From Mytilisepta virgata (lineage: Eukaryota > Mollusca > Bivalvia > Mytilida > Mytilidae): DNA of 64,000 nucleotides. A program made the position numbers and the translations under genes. The notes beneath the pieces are model-generated. The model saw nothing but the letters and a program-made list of their open reading frames with translations, did no database searches and was not told where the DNA came from. Positions 20,581 to 30,326 of the stretch are shown piece after piece. Each line of letters begins with the position of its first letter. Within the stretch, counting starts at the first letter, position 1. The stretch spans positions 3,842,755 through 3,906,754 of the forward strand of contig CM051512.1 in assembly GCA_028015205.1 (NCBI GenBank), written 5' to 3'.

Positions 20581-21660
20581 TTTAGCACAACTTATCCTAT
20601 AGTTAAATAATTGTGCTGCACGTTTATTTAATCTTCGCCTTAAAAAACTAGTCCTCAAAAAAAAAAAAAAAAAAATGAAATTAAACTTTTGCTCGTTCGC
20701 ACTTCTTTTTCCCGTAAAAAAATCCAAAGATATAAAAATCAATTTGATGTGGCCCTTTCAATTAAATAGAACCTTTTAATTTAAAATGGGCATCTCTGTA
20801 GAAATTTTGAATAAAATTTTCCACTTGTGGTATTTTAATGCAAATAATTTAGCAATATGTATGAACATATTTACTGACAAAGAGTTGAATAATATGGTTT
20901 ATCAGAACCGTAGTTATTTGTATACAAATATAGGAAGTAAAAATGTTATGTAGCAAAGGTTTTAACAACAGTCCAGCTCAATTTCTAGCGTTTCGATAGT
21001 AGCGTGAAATAGCCAGTTTAAATGTACTGCTCTAAAAATGGTAAATTTTGTAAAAAAAAAAAAAATAAATAAATACGGTGTATTCCTTCGCACATAGCTC
21101 TGTCCTTATGTGGCTGTACCATTTTGGTTATTTTTGGCATTTGTTGCTCTTCAAAGTTTTTGGGATTTTCTTTGGCTTTCAATATTTTAGGTTTTTGGAA
21201 CAACTGAATCGATGAATTTTGCACATTTTGTACATCAAAATTTATTTTATAGACTATTTGCACTATATCGCTGTTACAATTAAACTGTGTGCACCGGACA
21301 AGAATTCTTAAATTCTTAAAAATAATGATTGTGAGTTTTATAAGTTTTTCTAGGTTAAAAAAAAATTGCTCTTTTAATTTTTGGGCGGGGGATATGCTGC
21401 TGTCTGTATAACATATTTTGTAAGAGCTCTCACGTTTACATTTCTTAATGAAATTTATGCCAAACCTAATATTAGGTCTATCTCTGACAAGTTTAAAAAT
21501 AAGCACCGATCGTGTGATTTATTTTTTTAGAGTTAATTCCCTTGGAACATTAAAATTTGTTTTGAATCTTATATACTGTATATGACACCTTATTTGTTTT
21601 CTATGGCATATTATAAAGTACATGAGATATGTTACATAAATTCTTACACAAGATATTCTA
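20581..21660. other. unassigned AT-rich sequence
   Basis: About 1.1 kb, AT-rich, with A-runs near 20658 and 21052. The long minus-strand ORF here (21018-21506) is low complexity and is not supported as a gene. Confidence 0.5.
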
Positions 21661-21689
21661 TAAATTCTATAAGATATCTAAATTGACAC

Positions 21690-22165
21690 CATGCAGAGGA
21701 AGGCTGAATACAAGAATGGTTGATTTTCCAATCGTCAACTTCCCAATTCGAGCGGAAACTTTCCAGAAGCGCCTGTGTATGGATTGTATACTTCACAACT
21801 TATACGTTATTCCAGAGCTTGTGACATATACATTAACTTCATACACAGAGCCCGACAGAAAAGTTACTGAAATAGGGGTATGTTACTCCTAAGTTGCAGT
21901 CAACATTATTATAAAGTTTAATGGACGTCATCGTGACTTGGTTGACAGGCATAAAAAAAACCGTTTCTCAAATGAAAATGGACGTGTTCCATTGATGTTG
22001 TCCCTTCCTCATACCGGACATTACATGGGCAGCATGGCGGGTGTCCTGCAGGAAGCAGACTGCCTACTCTTCCGGAGCACATGAGTCTACCCCATGTTTT
22101 TTTTATGGGGTCCATGTTGTTCATGTTTCTGATAACTTTAAATTTAGGATACTTGTTGCAAATTA
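21690..22165 (+). pseudogene. Penelope-like 3' fragment, decayed
   Basis: Translated fragments match the end of the RT (FPIVNFPI, then LYTSQLIRYSRACD-like and RARQKS in other frames). They are followed by the UTR block cttccggagcacatgagt and ggggtccatgttgttcatg. Frameshifted and short. Confidence 0.65.
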
Positions 22166-22740
22166 TAATTATATAATATACTTTATTATTCGAGTTGATA
22201 TCAAGAGATATTTAATTCTCACTCATTGTGAAACCTATAATTATGGGCCATATTCATAGTCTTTATAAAAATATGATGTTTAGTAGATTCTGAACTTTTT
22301 ATTTTCAATAACGTTTTTTACATGTTTTCGAACTTTGGTCAAACTGCCGAAAATTTCCCGGATCGATACCATTGTCCGTTAGCTTCTTGTACAAGCGTCT
22401 CTTTACAGGCTTTGTTAATCCATTCCTGCGTCTTATAAGTATAAACGCTGATTCTGAAATATATTTGATAAACTTATAGAAAAGCTCGAGAGTATATAGG
22501 CGAAATTACGTGGAGTTATGAAATTTTGAACACAATAAGGTAAAGAGTACCTATAAAATGTGAGACGGACATAATTTTACAGGTACCCATAAGTTAAAAG
22601 ATTAGAAATACATTTGAAGGGGATAATAACAGTAATAAAGAATGCTCCTTCAGGAGGCAGTATTCGAACTCAGCATATATTTATTTCCAAATTTTTCTAT
22701 CAGTGGTAATTTCTGTAACTATTAAACTAAAGATATATAT
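22166..22740. other. unassigned AT-rich sequence
   Basis: No gene recognised. It ends in the TA that forms the Tc1 target site. Confidence 0.5.
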
Positions 22741-22741
22741 A

Positions 22742-22766
22742 CACTGAACCGCAAAAGAAACGTCGC
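22742..22766 (+). repeat. Tc1 left terminal inverted repeat
   Basis: 25 bp beginning cactgaaccgc and ending aacgtcgc, inverse of 26166-26190 except at the outermost base. Confidence 0.9.
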
Positions 22767-22851
22767 ACAAAATGACATGTTCACATACATTTATTTCAAA
22801 GTGACATTTATATATTTTAAATTAATTTTTACAAAATTTAATGAATGATTT

Positions 22852-24750
22852 ACAAATATGCTAGCTAAAGGCCCCAAATACCGAGAACCTCAGCCAATTA
22901 ATTGGAAATACAATTTCAAGTTACTTATGGATTCGGTTGAGGACTATGCCAGAAAATGGACTTCAAAAGAACAGGAGCCTGCTGACACACTTTCAGAGTG
23001 GGTGAAGGCTATTAGGTCAATGATACAAATCAGAATTAAAAGCCTCCAAGGGTCTATGAGCACTAAAGCTATATCCATCTTTAAAGACCCTAAGGTTGTT
23101 GAAAACTTGACTCGCCTCCATGACAAATATGTAGTTGTCCCAGCTGACAAGGCCCCCAATAACATCGTTTTTGTTTGTAAGAACTATTATTTTGAGTGTC
23201 TTAGAAACGAATTGGGAATAGATAACACTGCGGGTAACCCAACTTATACACCGACCACACTCACTAAGCAGGAAGTCCTTGATAACCACAAGACCGTTCT
23301 TCATTCCTTTGGCATTTCTACAAAGGATGAAGAAATGGACCTTCCTGCTCTTTATTGGATTCCTAAACTACATAAGAATCCGTTTAAACAAAGGTACATT
23401 GCTGGGTCAGCTAATTGCTCTACAAAACCTCTTTCAAAGATTTTAACATCCATATTGACATGTGTTAAAGAGGGCCTTCAGAATTACTGTGAAACATCAT
23501 ATTCCACCAGTGGCGTCAATCAGATGTGGATTCTTAAAAACTCCAAAAATTTACTTCAATATCTAAAATCAAAATCTTTGGCTACATGCAACAGCATAAA
23601 AACTTTCGACTTCTCTACACTCTACACTACCATACCACATTCTCAATTAAAAGATCGCTTAAAGCAACTAGTTCATCAATGTTTTTTCAAGAAAAATGGG
23701 ACACGCAGGTATAAATTCCTTGTTCTAGGTAGAGAAAAGTCTTATTTCGTGAAGAACCACTCTGATTCTGACAAAAAGTATTCTGAAGATGAAATTAGAA
23801 ACATGTTAGATTTTCTCATAGACAACATATTCGTTGAATTTAGCGGTCTAATTTTTCAACAAACAATCGGCATTCCAATGGGAACCAACTGTGCTCCTCT
23901 CCTCGCCGATCTGTTTCTGTACTCATATGAAGCGGACTTCATTCAAGGGTTACTACGTGAAAACAAAAAGAAACTAGCCCAATCCTTTAATTTCACTTTT
24001 CGTTATATAGATGATGTGTTGTCGTTAAATAACGACAAATTCCAAGACTTTCTACATCTTATCTACCCCAGTGAGCTTGAAATTAAGGATACTACAGATA
24101 CACCAAAGTCCGCTTCATATTTGGATTTATTTCTTGAAATAGACTATGAGGGACGTTTGAAGACAAAACTTTATGACAAACGTGATGACTTCAACTTTCC
24201 TATTGTTAATTTTCCCTTCTTGAGTAGCAATATACCAGCATCGCCTGCATATGGCGTCTACGTTTCTCAGCTTATCCGATTTTCAAGGGCATGCGTGAGT
24301 TACCCTGACTTTCGACAAAGAGGATTACTGCTGTCACAAAAGCTTCTTAACCAGGGTTTTATCAGGGATAAGTTGATGTCATCACTTAAGAAATTTTACG
24401 GTCGTCATCATGAATTGATTGACCATTACAGTGTTCCAATATCTAAGATGATGTTGGACCTGTTCCCACTGTCGTAACCTTTCATGTGACTCCTACGATT
24501 TGTGACTTCCACCGGATTGACCTTGTTGAACTTCACGACGGGTGCCGTATACGGAGCAGGAACTGCTTACCCTTCCGGAGCACCTGGGTTCACTCCTGGT
24601 TTTTATAGGAGTTCGTGTTGTTCATTGTTTTTAGTTTTCTGTGTTTATTTGTTGTGCTTGTGGTTGTTCGTTTGTCTTCCCGGGTTTGTCTGTCCAATGG
24701 ATTACGTTTTTTTGATTGCTCCTTAGGTATATTTGTCCTTTTTTTTTTAC
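22852..24750 (+). mobile_element. Penelope-like element (subfamily 1), 5'-truncated, nested in Tc1
   Basis: Consists of an open RT frame (22858-24477) and a 3' UTR ending in a T run near 24750. The left edge cuts the protein before the RT core, so the N-terminal part, including any endonuclease, is lost. Near-identical 3' ends at 13724-14331 and 27077-27370 show that this subfamily has been active recently. Confidence 0.85.
22858..24477 (+). CDS. Penelope-like reverse transcriptase, N-terminally truncated
   Basis: 539 codons without a stop. Segments in order: KYVVVPADKAPNNIVF (about residues 88-104), LPALYWIPKLHKNPFKQRYI, motif A FDFSTLYTTIPH (F250, D251), IGIPMGTNCAPLLADLFL (about 336-354), motif C RYIDDV (383-386), then the thumb-like C-terminus (FPIVNFPFLSS, YGVYVSQLIR). 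The protein ends soon after YSVPISKMM with no C-terminal GIY-YIG nuclease. Some Penelope-like clades common in invertebrates (Naiad/Chlamys type) carry the nuclease at the N-terminus, which would be the missing part here; that placement is inference. The ATG at 22858 is an internal codon. Both catalytic Asp positions are present. Confidence 0.85.
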   Translation: MLAKGPKYREPQPINWKYNFKLLMDSVEDYARKWTSKEQEPADTLSEWVKAIRSMIQIRIKSLQGSMSTKAISIFKDPKVVENLTRLHDKYVVVPADKAPNNIVFVCKNYYFECLRNELGIDNTAGNPTYTPTTLTKQEVLDNHKTVLHSFGISTKDEEMDLPALYWIPKLHKNPFKQRYIAGSANCSTKPLSKILTSILTCVKEGLQNYCETSYSTSGVNQMWILKNSKNLLQYLKSKSLATCNSIKTFDFSTLYTTIPHSQLKDRLKQLVHQCFFKKNGTRRYKFLVLGREKSYFVKNHSDSDKKYSEDEIRNMLDFLIDNIFVEFSGLIFQQTIGIPMGTNCAPLLADLFLYSYEADFIQGLLRENKKKLAQSFNFTFRYIDDVLSLNNDKFQDFLHLIYPSELEIKDTTDTPKSASYLDLFLEIDYEGRLKTKLYDKRDDFNFPIVNFPFLSSNIPASPAYGVYVSQLIRFSRACVSYPDFRQRGLLLSQKLLNQGFIRDKLMSSLKKFYGRHHELIDHYSVPISKMMLDLFPLS

Positions 24751-24830
24751 AGTCTTTTGGTTACAATGTTCATAAAAACGTCACAATTGTCGCAACGTCA
24801 CATGTTTTCAATGCTGTGCTCCCACGTCCG

Positions 24831-25878
24831 TTAATAACGTGTATGTCCTCCACCGGCACCAATTACTGCGGCACATCTTCGGTACATGGAGTTGATGAGC
24901 CGATTAATAAACGCAATCGGAATACGTGCCCATACTCTCCATACTCTCTGAAACGCTTGTGAAAGTTCAGCTGCAGTTGTCGGACTTGGCTGCTCATTAT
25001 TCAACCGTCTTTGAACTTCGTCCCATAAATGTTCAATAGGGTTTAAATCTGGACTTAAAGCCGGCCAATCCATAGCATTAATGTTATTCTGCTGTAGGAA
25101 GTCTCTTGTGGCTCTTGCGGTATGCGCACGTGCATTGTCCTGTTGGAAAGTCTTTTTTTTTATGACGTGCGAAATGGGGCTGAACATGGGGTGTCAAGAC
25201 TTGGTCGATGTAACGGGCAGCTGCTACGCCATTTCCTCTGCCTGGGCCAAGGTTCTGAAAGATGACTGGACCAAGTTTAACGTTAAGGCCGATTCCACCC
25301 CATACCATGATGCTAGGTCCTCCCCACGCGTCTGTTTCCAGAATGCAGCTGTCTTCGTAACGTTCCCCGCGTCTTCTCCACACTCTGGTTCTGCCATCGG
25401 CTGTTGAAATGCAGTAACGGCTTTCGTCAGAGAAGATGATGTTACGCCATTGTCGATTTCGCCAATTCTGTCGCTGAGTGGCCCACTGAAGACGAGCTTG
25501 ACGGTGTCGAGGAGTAAGAATAGGTCCTCTTGCTGGACGGCGACATCTCATGTTTCTAGCAGCTAATCGCCGACGAACCGTATCATCACTTATGGGTCGT
25601 CCATGTGTTCCAACAGTGTTTCTGGCAGTTTCGGCAGCTGGGGTGAACCGATTCATCAAATGGTGACGAACAATGCCTCTATTCTGTCTAGGGGTAGTGA
25701 CTTGGGGTCTACCACTCCGTGGACGGTCATTTGTGCTGTTTGTTGCATTGTACCGTGTCCGTAGACGTTCAATTGTTCGAACAGCACAGTTGAAGTCGTT
25801 GGCAATAACTCTGGCAGATTGCCCAGCATCCAATCGACCAATGGCCTGTTCTCTCTGTTGTGGAGTCAGACGTGGCAT
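24831..25878 (-). pseudogene. Tc1-like transposase (DD34E), one frameshift
   Basis: Starts at the ATG at 25878 (MPRLTPQQREQAIGRL), giving the paired HTH DNA-binding region and RPRSGRP hook, then the catalytic core: first D in IIFSDES, VWGG, second D in FQQDNARAHT, E in SPDLNPIEHLWDE with 34 residues between (DD34E). A homopolymer slip in the A run complementary to 25152-25161 shifts the frame just before the second catalytic Asp, so the protein would be truncated. An in-frame ATG 60 bp further upstream overlaps the TATA-like box and is less likely the start. Excision and insertion at TA is the family role. Confidence 0.9.
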
Positions 25879-25924
25879 AGCTTCTGTGTCAACACTGATA
25901 CTAACACTCTTTAATTTTCTCCGG

Positions 25925-25933
25925 CCTTTTATA
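25925..25933 (-). promoter_or_regulatory. TATA box of the Tc1 transposase
   Basis: On the minus strand tataaaagg lies about 47-55 bp upstream of the transposase ATG (25878), good spacing for a compact internal promoter. Confidence 0.55.
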
Positions 25934-26165
25934 CCCATAAAGGAGCATGAATTTCACGAAAATTTAAGATTTAAGAAAAATTACCGCCAAGTGTGTCCCA
26001 CGAGCGGTTTTAGGTACGTTCGCTCTACGATATCAACTGAAAATTATTCAACCGAAAATTTAATTCACCGGTAATTTAATCTTACCTGGTGATGTAATCG
26101 TAATACTGATTATATAAAAATCATTAATTAATATTTATTTTGAATTTTGCTAACATTTTGAAAAA

Positions 26166-26190
26166 GCGACGTTTCTTTTGCGGTTCAGTA
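26166..26190 (-). repeat. Tc1 right terminal inverted repeat
   Basis: Inverse of 22742-22766; begins gcgacgtttc and ends gcggttcagta, followed by TA. Confidence 0.9.
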
Positions 26191-26207
26191 TAGATTCTCC
26201 ACCCGAG

Positions 26208-26276
26208 ATAGTTAAATTTTCGATTTTCAACACGCGAGCCTTTAGCGAGAGTGTTAAAATCTAATATTTAACTATT
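26208..26276. repeat. foldback (imperfect hairpin) 1
   Basis: Left arm atagttaaatttt...gattttcaacac pairs with gtgttaaaatc...atttaactat. The loop reads gcgagcctttagcgaga. It lies 16 bp outside the Tc1 right end. Confidence 0.6.
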
Positions 26277-26298
26277 GAGGGTGGTGAAATTCCATAAC

Positions 26299-26580
26299 TC
26301 ACGAGTAAATTGAAGGAGAATCTGTTTCTCCAATGACTTTTGAGAAAAACCTCAAGAAAATGTCGTTGGTATATAGTTTGTTTACATAGACGTCATTTCG
26401 GGACTTCTCTAGTTTATCGTCATAATAGCTGTAGAAAAAAGGGCGGTATTTCCCACGTAGAAATTTAATCACCGGTTCGGTATCCTTTTGCAGATAATTA
26501 TATACTGCAATATATTTAACAAATAGTTCATGACATGGAGGGTCATATGGCAGTATATGGACCGATTGGTCGCCCGACAT
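26299..26580 (-). CDS. unrecognised 93-codon ORF between two foldbacks
   Basis: The ORF has even amino-acid use (RPFFYSYYDDKLEKSRND, FLRFFSKVIGETDSP) instead of the low-complexity look of chance ORFs here. I do not recognise it. It sits between foldback 1 and foldback 2 and overlaps the left arm of the latter. It could be the coding remnant of an unknown element, a host exon, or chance. Confidence 0.25.
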   Translation of the reverse strand: MSGDQSVHILPYDPPCHELFVKYIAVYNYLQKDTEPVIKFLRGKYRPFFYSYYDDKLEKSRNDVYVNKLYTNDIFLRFFSKVIGETDSPSIYS

Positions 26581-26651
26581 AAATTATACGGACCGAAGTG
26601 AAGCTGAGGTCCATATAATTTTTGGAGGGCGACCAACCGGTCCATATACTG
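26551..26651. repeat. foldback 2, 44-bp arms
   Basis: Arms of 44 bp (cagtatatggaccgattggt... with ...accggtccatatactg) enclose a 13-bp loop gaagtgaagctga. Further ggtccatata motifs occur at about 26743, 26760 and (inverse) 26772. The loop shares gaagctga with the foldback at 55627-55744. Confidence 0.75.
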
Positions 26652-27076
26652 ACATTTGACCCGAATTGTCATGGACTAATTGTTATATTATACTTTTCTG
26701 GTATTTAATCGAATTTAATAGATTTTGTCAAAACGAGGCGGTCCATATAATGTACAGCCGGTCCATATAGCATTATATGGACCGGATTAGATAACATAGA
26801 TAAATAGAGTAGTGAAAATTTAAAAGTGTAATATATAATATTATAAAAGTTACCTAAATATCCATCAAACATTGGTCTAAGATCAATACAAAGGTACACT
26901 AGAACAAATTTATTGTGGTTGGGATCCACATCCAAGATCAGTACCTCTACTTCAGGTGGTAGAACTGAAGTCAAATTAAGAGAGGTATTATTCTATGTTA
27001 TAAGTACTGTACCAATACTAGTACCTATACATTGTACTATAATTTAAGAAAAAGATTCCAGAAGAATTTTCGCTGT
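26652..27076. other. unassigned AT-rich sequence
   Basis: Apart from extra ggtccatata motifs near 26740-26790, nothing recognised. Confidence 0.45.
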
Positions 27077-27370
27077 ATAATATCTAAGATGATGTTGGAC
27101 CTGTTCCCACTATCGTAACCTTTCATGTGTCTCCAACGATTTGTGACTTCCCCCGGATTTACTTAATTTGTTGAACTTTACGACGGGTGATGTATACGGA
27201 GCAGGAACGGCTTACCCTTCCGGAGCACCTGGGTTCACTCCTGGATTTTATAAAAGTTCGTGTTGTTCATTGTTTTTAGTTTTCTGTGTTTATTTGTTGT
27301 GCTTGTAGTTGTTCATTTGTCTTCCCGGGTTTATCTGTCCAATGGATTACGTTTCATTGATTTCTCCTTA
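27077..27370 (+). mobile_element. Penelope-like 3' end (subfamily 1)
   Basis: Starts at the last RT codons (SKMMLDLFPLS equivalent) and continues through the UTR block ttccggagcacctgggttc and the cccgggttta segment. Strongly 5'-truncated; close match to 24430-24720. Confidence 0.85.
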
Positions 27371-27414
27371 CAAGGATTAAACAGCATATTCGTGAAAAAT
27401 GAATAACAGGAAAT

Positions 27415-27612
27415 GTCGACAAATAACATGCCAACATAAAGAACTATGGTAAATAAAAATAACATGCCAACAGAAAGAACCATGGACAAAAAAAAAAATA
27501 ACATGCCAACATAAAGAACCATGAACACAAAAAAAATAACATGCCAACATAAAGAACCATGAACGAAAAAATCAAATGCCAACAGAAAGAACCATGGACA
27601 AAAAAAATAACA
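27415..27612. repeat. minisatellite, about 38-bp unit
   Basis: Five to six imperfect units of aaataacatgccaacataaa plus agaaccatggac. The minus-strand ORFs over it are artefacts of the repeat. Confidence 0.85.
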
Positions 27613-27651
27613 TAAATGTGCACAAAAACACAAATATATAAGCACAACAGG

Positions 27652-27930
27652 GTCAGAATAGTCTGACTTAGTAGACACTTGTTAGATTACATCTCCATCT
27701 TGCATGATAAATTAGTTTTTTAATATTATATTGCCATATAACAGAGTCAGAATAGTCTGACTTGGTAGACACTTTTTAGATTACATCTCCATCTTGCATG
27801 ATAAATTAGTTTTTTAATATTATATTGCCATATAACAGAGTCAGAATAGTCTGACTTGGTAGACACTTGTTAGATTACATCTCCATCTTGCATGATAAAC
27901 GGGTTTTTTAATATTATAATTGCCCACTTA
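27652..27930. repeat. tandem triplication, 94-bp unit
   Basis: Three units starting gtcagaatagtctgactt at 27652, 27746 and 27840, almost identical. The start motif resembles the agtctgactt block in the repeat family at 28270, 52830, 55820 and 60990. Confidence 0.9.
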
Positions 27931-28269
27931 CACTGAGGCGATAATAAGTTATCCAAAATACAGTTTTTGATAGTTGTATTGCACTATTGTTATGATATTT
28001 TAATTAAATATGAAACGTAATTTTCACCTATTGAACATAGTAACACGAAAGAGTTTTTTTTTTCGAACATAAAAAATAATACCATTTTGGTCCTATCACT
28101 GAACAGATAATTGTCAAAGCCCAAGCTGTTGGCACAGTCAACCGTTGTTAAGGACCAAAATAGACAAATGGCATATTTTTTTAACAGAAAATCTCTGAGA
28201 GAGATTTTTCTATAGGAATTGCTTGATTTATACTGCTTCATGAATAGTCCAAATTATCAGTAAAAAGCT

Positions 28270-28420
28270 GAAGTGGCATCCTGACTCTGTTGTGTTCATG
28301 ATTGTGTTATGTGCTCTTTTATGTTATTTTTTTCCCAGAGTTCTGTCTGTTTGGTTGCTTTGATTGATTGGTATGTCATTGCTGACTTTTCCTGTTGTTC
28401 ATTTTGTTGTATATACAAAA
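28270..28420 (+). repeat. interspersed repeat family 'ctgactctgttgtg', copy 1
   Basis: Shares ctgactctgttgtg, atgtgctcttttatgttatt, tttggttgctttgattgatt and gacttttcctgttg with copies at 55820-55985 (+), 52830-52955 (-) and 60990-61145 (+, diverged). Family unknown; possibly a LINE or Penelope-like 3' end. Confidence 0.65.
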
Positions 28421-28592
28421 TAACATTTTATATGTTTTATAGGGTAGCTTTGCTTTGGGTTTCTAAAGCTCGTACAAATAAATTGTATTTGAGCTTACAG
28501 TGTGCGTATATTGTCTGTATATTAGATATGTGCATTTATACGTCCGGCAAGCTTAAGTAGGCATTATTTCTGCCTGTAATTAACGTACTTAC

Positions 28593-28687
28593 ATGGGTGT
28601 TCCTCCGGGCTTACAAACGTCCATCGCCCTCTGCTGTCTTCATCAATTATCACATAGCCAATTGATTCACTACTAAACTCGCCAGAT
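28593..28687 (-). CDS. candidate internal host exon (95 bp)
   Basis: On the minus strand an acceptor (atatttccgtag) and a donor (gtaagtacg) bracket 95 bp with one open frame of 31 codons (GEFSSESIGYVI, DEDSRGRW, TFVSPEEHP). It enters with one base and leaves with one base of split codons. GC content and codon use are richer than the surroundings. No partner exons were found and the protein is not recognised. The splice-site pair and open frame are seen; that it is an expressed exon is inference. Confidence 0.45.
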
Positions 28688-28905
28688 CTACGGAAATATA
28701 ATGATAAAGGTAATAAATTATTTTATAAAATATCTATCGTAAACATTGTATTCAATACATTTTTATGTTTACAACAAACACAAAATTATTACTCCAATAG
28801 ATATTTTAACACGCGCAATCAAAAGAAAAACATTCAATAGTACTATTCTCTACTAATCCGTCGGTATATTTAATATTTTTTTAGTCCACAACATAAACCA
28901 AACTA
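28688..28905. other. unassigned AT-rich sequence
   Basis: Nothing recognised between the candidate exon and the second GAC-tailed element. Confidence 0.4.
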
Positions 28906-28911
28906 GAGGCT

Positions 28912-29613
28912 CGCAGGAGCCTGTAACGCTCACCTCGAAATCAATTGCAAAATAAATTGGTCGACTGTGTCCATTTTGACTAGAAGTTTTGAAAATTTTG
29001 TCAAGGTCAAATTCGCTCACTGGTTTTGGCAAATTGTTCACTGGTTTCAAACGAGAAGATCTTTCAGTGAATTTTTCCAAAAGGTCCTATTTTAAAATAT
29101 GTTCGGCTCTGGCGGCCGTCTTTGATTGCAGGCGGAGTCATCGGATACATTTCTGAAAGATGACCACCAAAGGACCATTGCTGCAAAGTTTTGTTTCAGA
29201 CAAGAAGATCTGTAGGTAAATCTCCCATAATGTGCTACGTAAAATTATGTTCGGCTCTGGCGATCGACTTGGATGGCGGACAGGGTCACCGGAAATAATT
29301 CAGAAAGAGGATCGCCACTGAGCATTAATTGTTGCCATGTTTTGTTCCAATTGGCACAGCGGTTTCAGACAAGAAGAAATTTAAGTTAATTTCCCACAGG
29401 GTTCTATGTTCAACTATTTTCGGCTCTGGTGACCAACTTGGATGGCGAGCGGAGTCACTGAATATGATTCTGACAGACGACCACTTAAGGACCATTGCTG
29501 CCAAGTTTTGTTCCAATTGGCCAAGTGGTTTTAGAGAAGATCTTTAAATGAAAGTTTACGACGACGACCTCGACGGATGGCGGACGGCAAGTTATGGCAA
29601 TGGAGGTGAGCTG
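28912..29613 (+). mobile_element. non-autonomous modular element with GAC-rich tail (copy 2)
   Basis: The head gaggctcgcaggagcct and gctcacct (28928-28935) matches the head of 908-2202. The tail acgacgacctcgacgg then ggcaagttatggcaat and aggtgagc (29604-29611) matches its tail. The body differs: three diverged ~150-170 bp units with ttcggctctggcg, ttggatggcg, gaccattgctgccaag and ccaattggc. No ORF. Confidence 0.65.
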
Positions 29614-30085
29614 ATCAGATTTCAAAATTTTTGGCCTTAAGCAAGACTGAAAAGTCATAGTCTGACACAATTAGGATGTATATATCTAGTATAGTCTAGC
29701 TTTTGTACCAATTCAGAATATTCCGACTCTCCGTTGCATGTTTCTTTGTATTTTTCCAGCTTTTCAATTTCCGTTTAACTTATATCTTGACAACCTTTGA
29801 TGAATTAATAAATTGATAAAGAAACAATTTTATACATCAGGCCATTTCCGGACTAATAACAGGCAGGTCAATGCACTTATAAGGTATACTCAATTGTACT
29901 TGTTTACATAAAGTAGTAACTGTGCCAGATTACAACACCTGAATTTCAACTTCAAACGTAAATTTAAGGCAATTAACGCACTCTTCTAATGTTTATAAAG
30001 ATCTTTGAAATAATTTCTATATTTTGTACAATGATTATACAATTATCAAATAAAGCCAAAGCTTGGGGCACATATAACATGTTTT
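29614..30085. other. unassigned AT-rich sequence
   Basis: No gene or repeat recognised. Confidence 0.45.
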
Positions 30086-30089
30086 GCCA

Positions 30090-30326
30090 TTTTCAGCACA
30101 CTTGGCTATTTCGCGGTGGCCAATTTTATTGTTGGAGGATACCGGAGTACCCGAAGAAAACCATCGACCTTCGGTAGGAAAATTGGCAATCTTTGTCAAT
30201 TAAGATCGGAGTCGAACACACCCCGCCACAGATGAGATTCGAACTCACAACCCAAGTATTGACAGGCCAGTGATCATTAGTAGTCGTGACAAACTATCGA
30301 GACCACTCGGCCACCGAGACCCCTAA
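30090..30326 (-). mobile_element. tRNA-derived SINE (minus strand)
   Basis: Read on the minus strand, the head has a pol III A box (tggccgagtgg, 30303-30313) and B box (gagttcgaatc, 30236-30246) with a long variable region, as in a Leu/Ser-type tRNA. The body carries gttttcttcgggtactccgg, a core seen in many invertebrate SINEs; which SINE superfamily was not decided. The end aaatagccaagtgtgctgaa lacks its terminal repeat. Not a functional tRNA: the head is embedded in the SINE and has no tRNA-length 3' end. Confidence 0.75.

Larger units (their letters stand above)
22742..26190 (-). mobile_element. Tc1-like DNA transposon split by a Penelope-like insertion
   Basis: The ends form a 24-bp perfect inverted repeat plus one mismatched outer base (left starts cactgaaccgcaaaagaaac, right ends gtttcttttgcggttcagta). 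TA is present on both outer sides (22740-22741 and 26191-26192), the Tc1/mariner target duplication. A DD34E transposase lies near the right end on the minus strand. The element is 3.45 kb because a Penelope-like copy (about 22852-24750) occupies its left part; without it the length is close to the usual 1.6 kb. Right terminus and transposase start are intact. Confidence 0.92.

Noticed and set aside
21018..21506. 162-codon minus-strand ORF
   Set aside because: Lys/Phe/Ile-rich translation of AT-rich DNA with an A run; no homology, splice sites or start context.
27415..27678. 115-codon Phe-rich minus-strand ORF resembling a membrane protein
   Set aside because: Produced by a 38-bp minisatellite read in antisense.
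27415..27930. CRISPR-like regular repeats
   Set aside because: Units are contiguous tandem copies without unique spacers, and the DNA is clearly eukaryotic.
30236..30326. Possible tRNA gene on the minus strand
   Set aside because: A and B boxes are present, but the sequence between and after them does not close a tRNA acceptor stem and runs into a SINE body.
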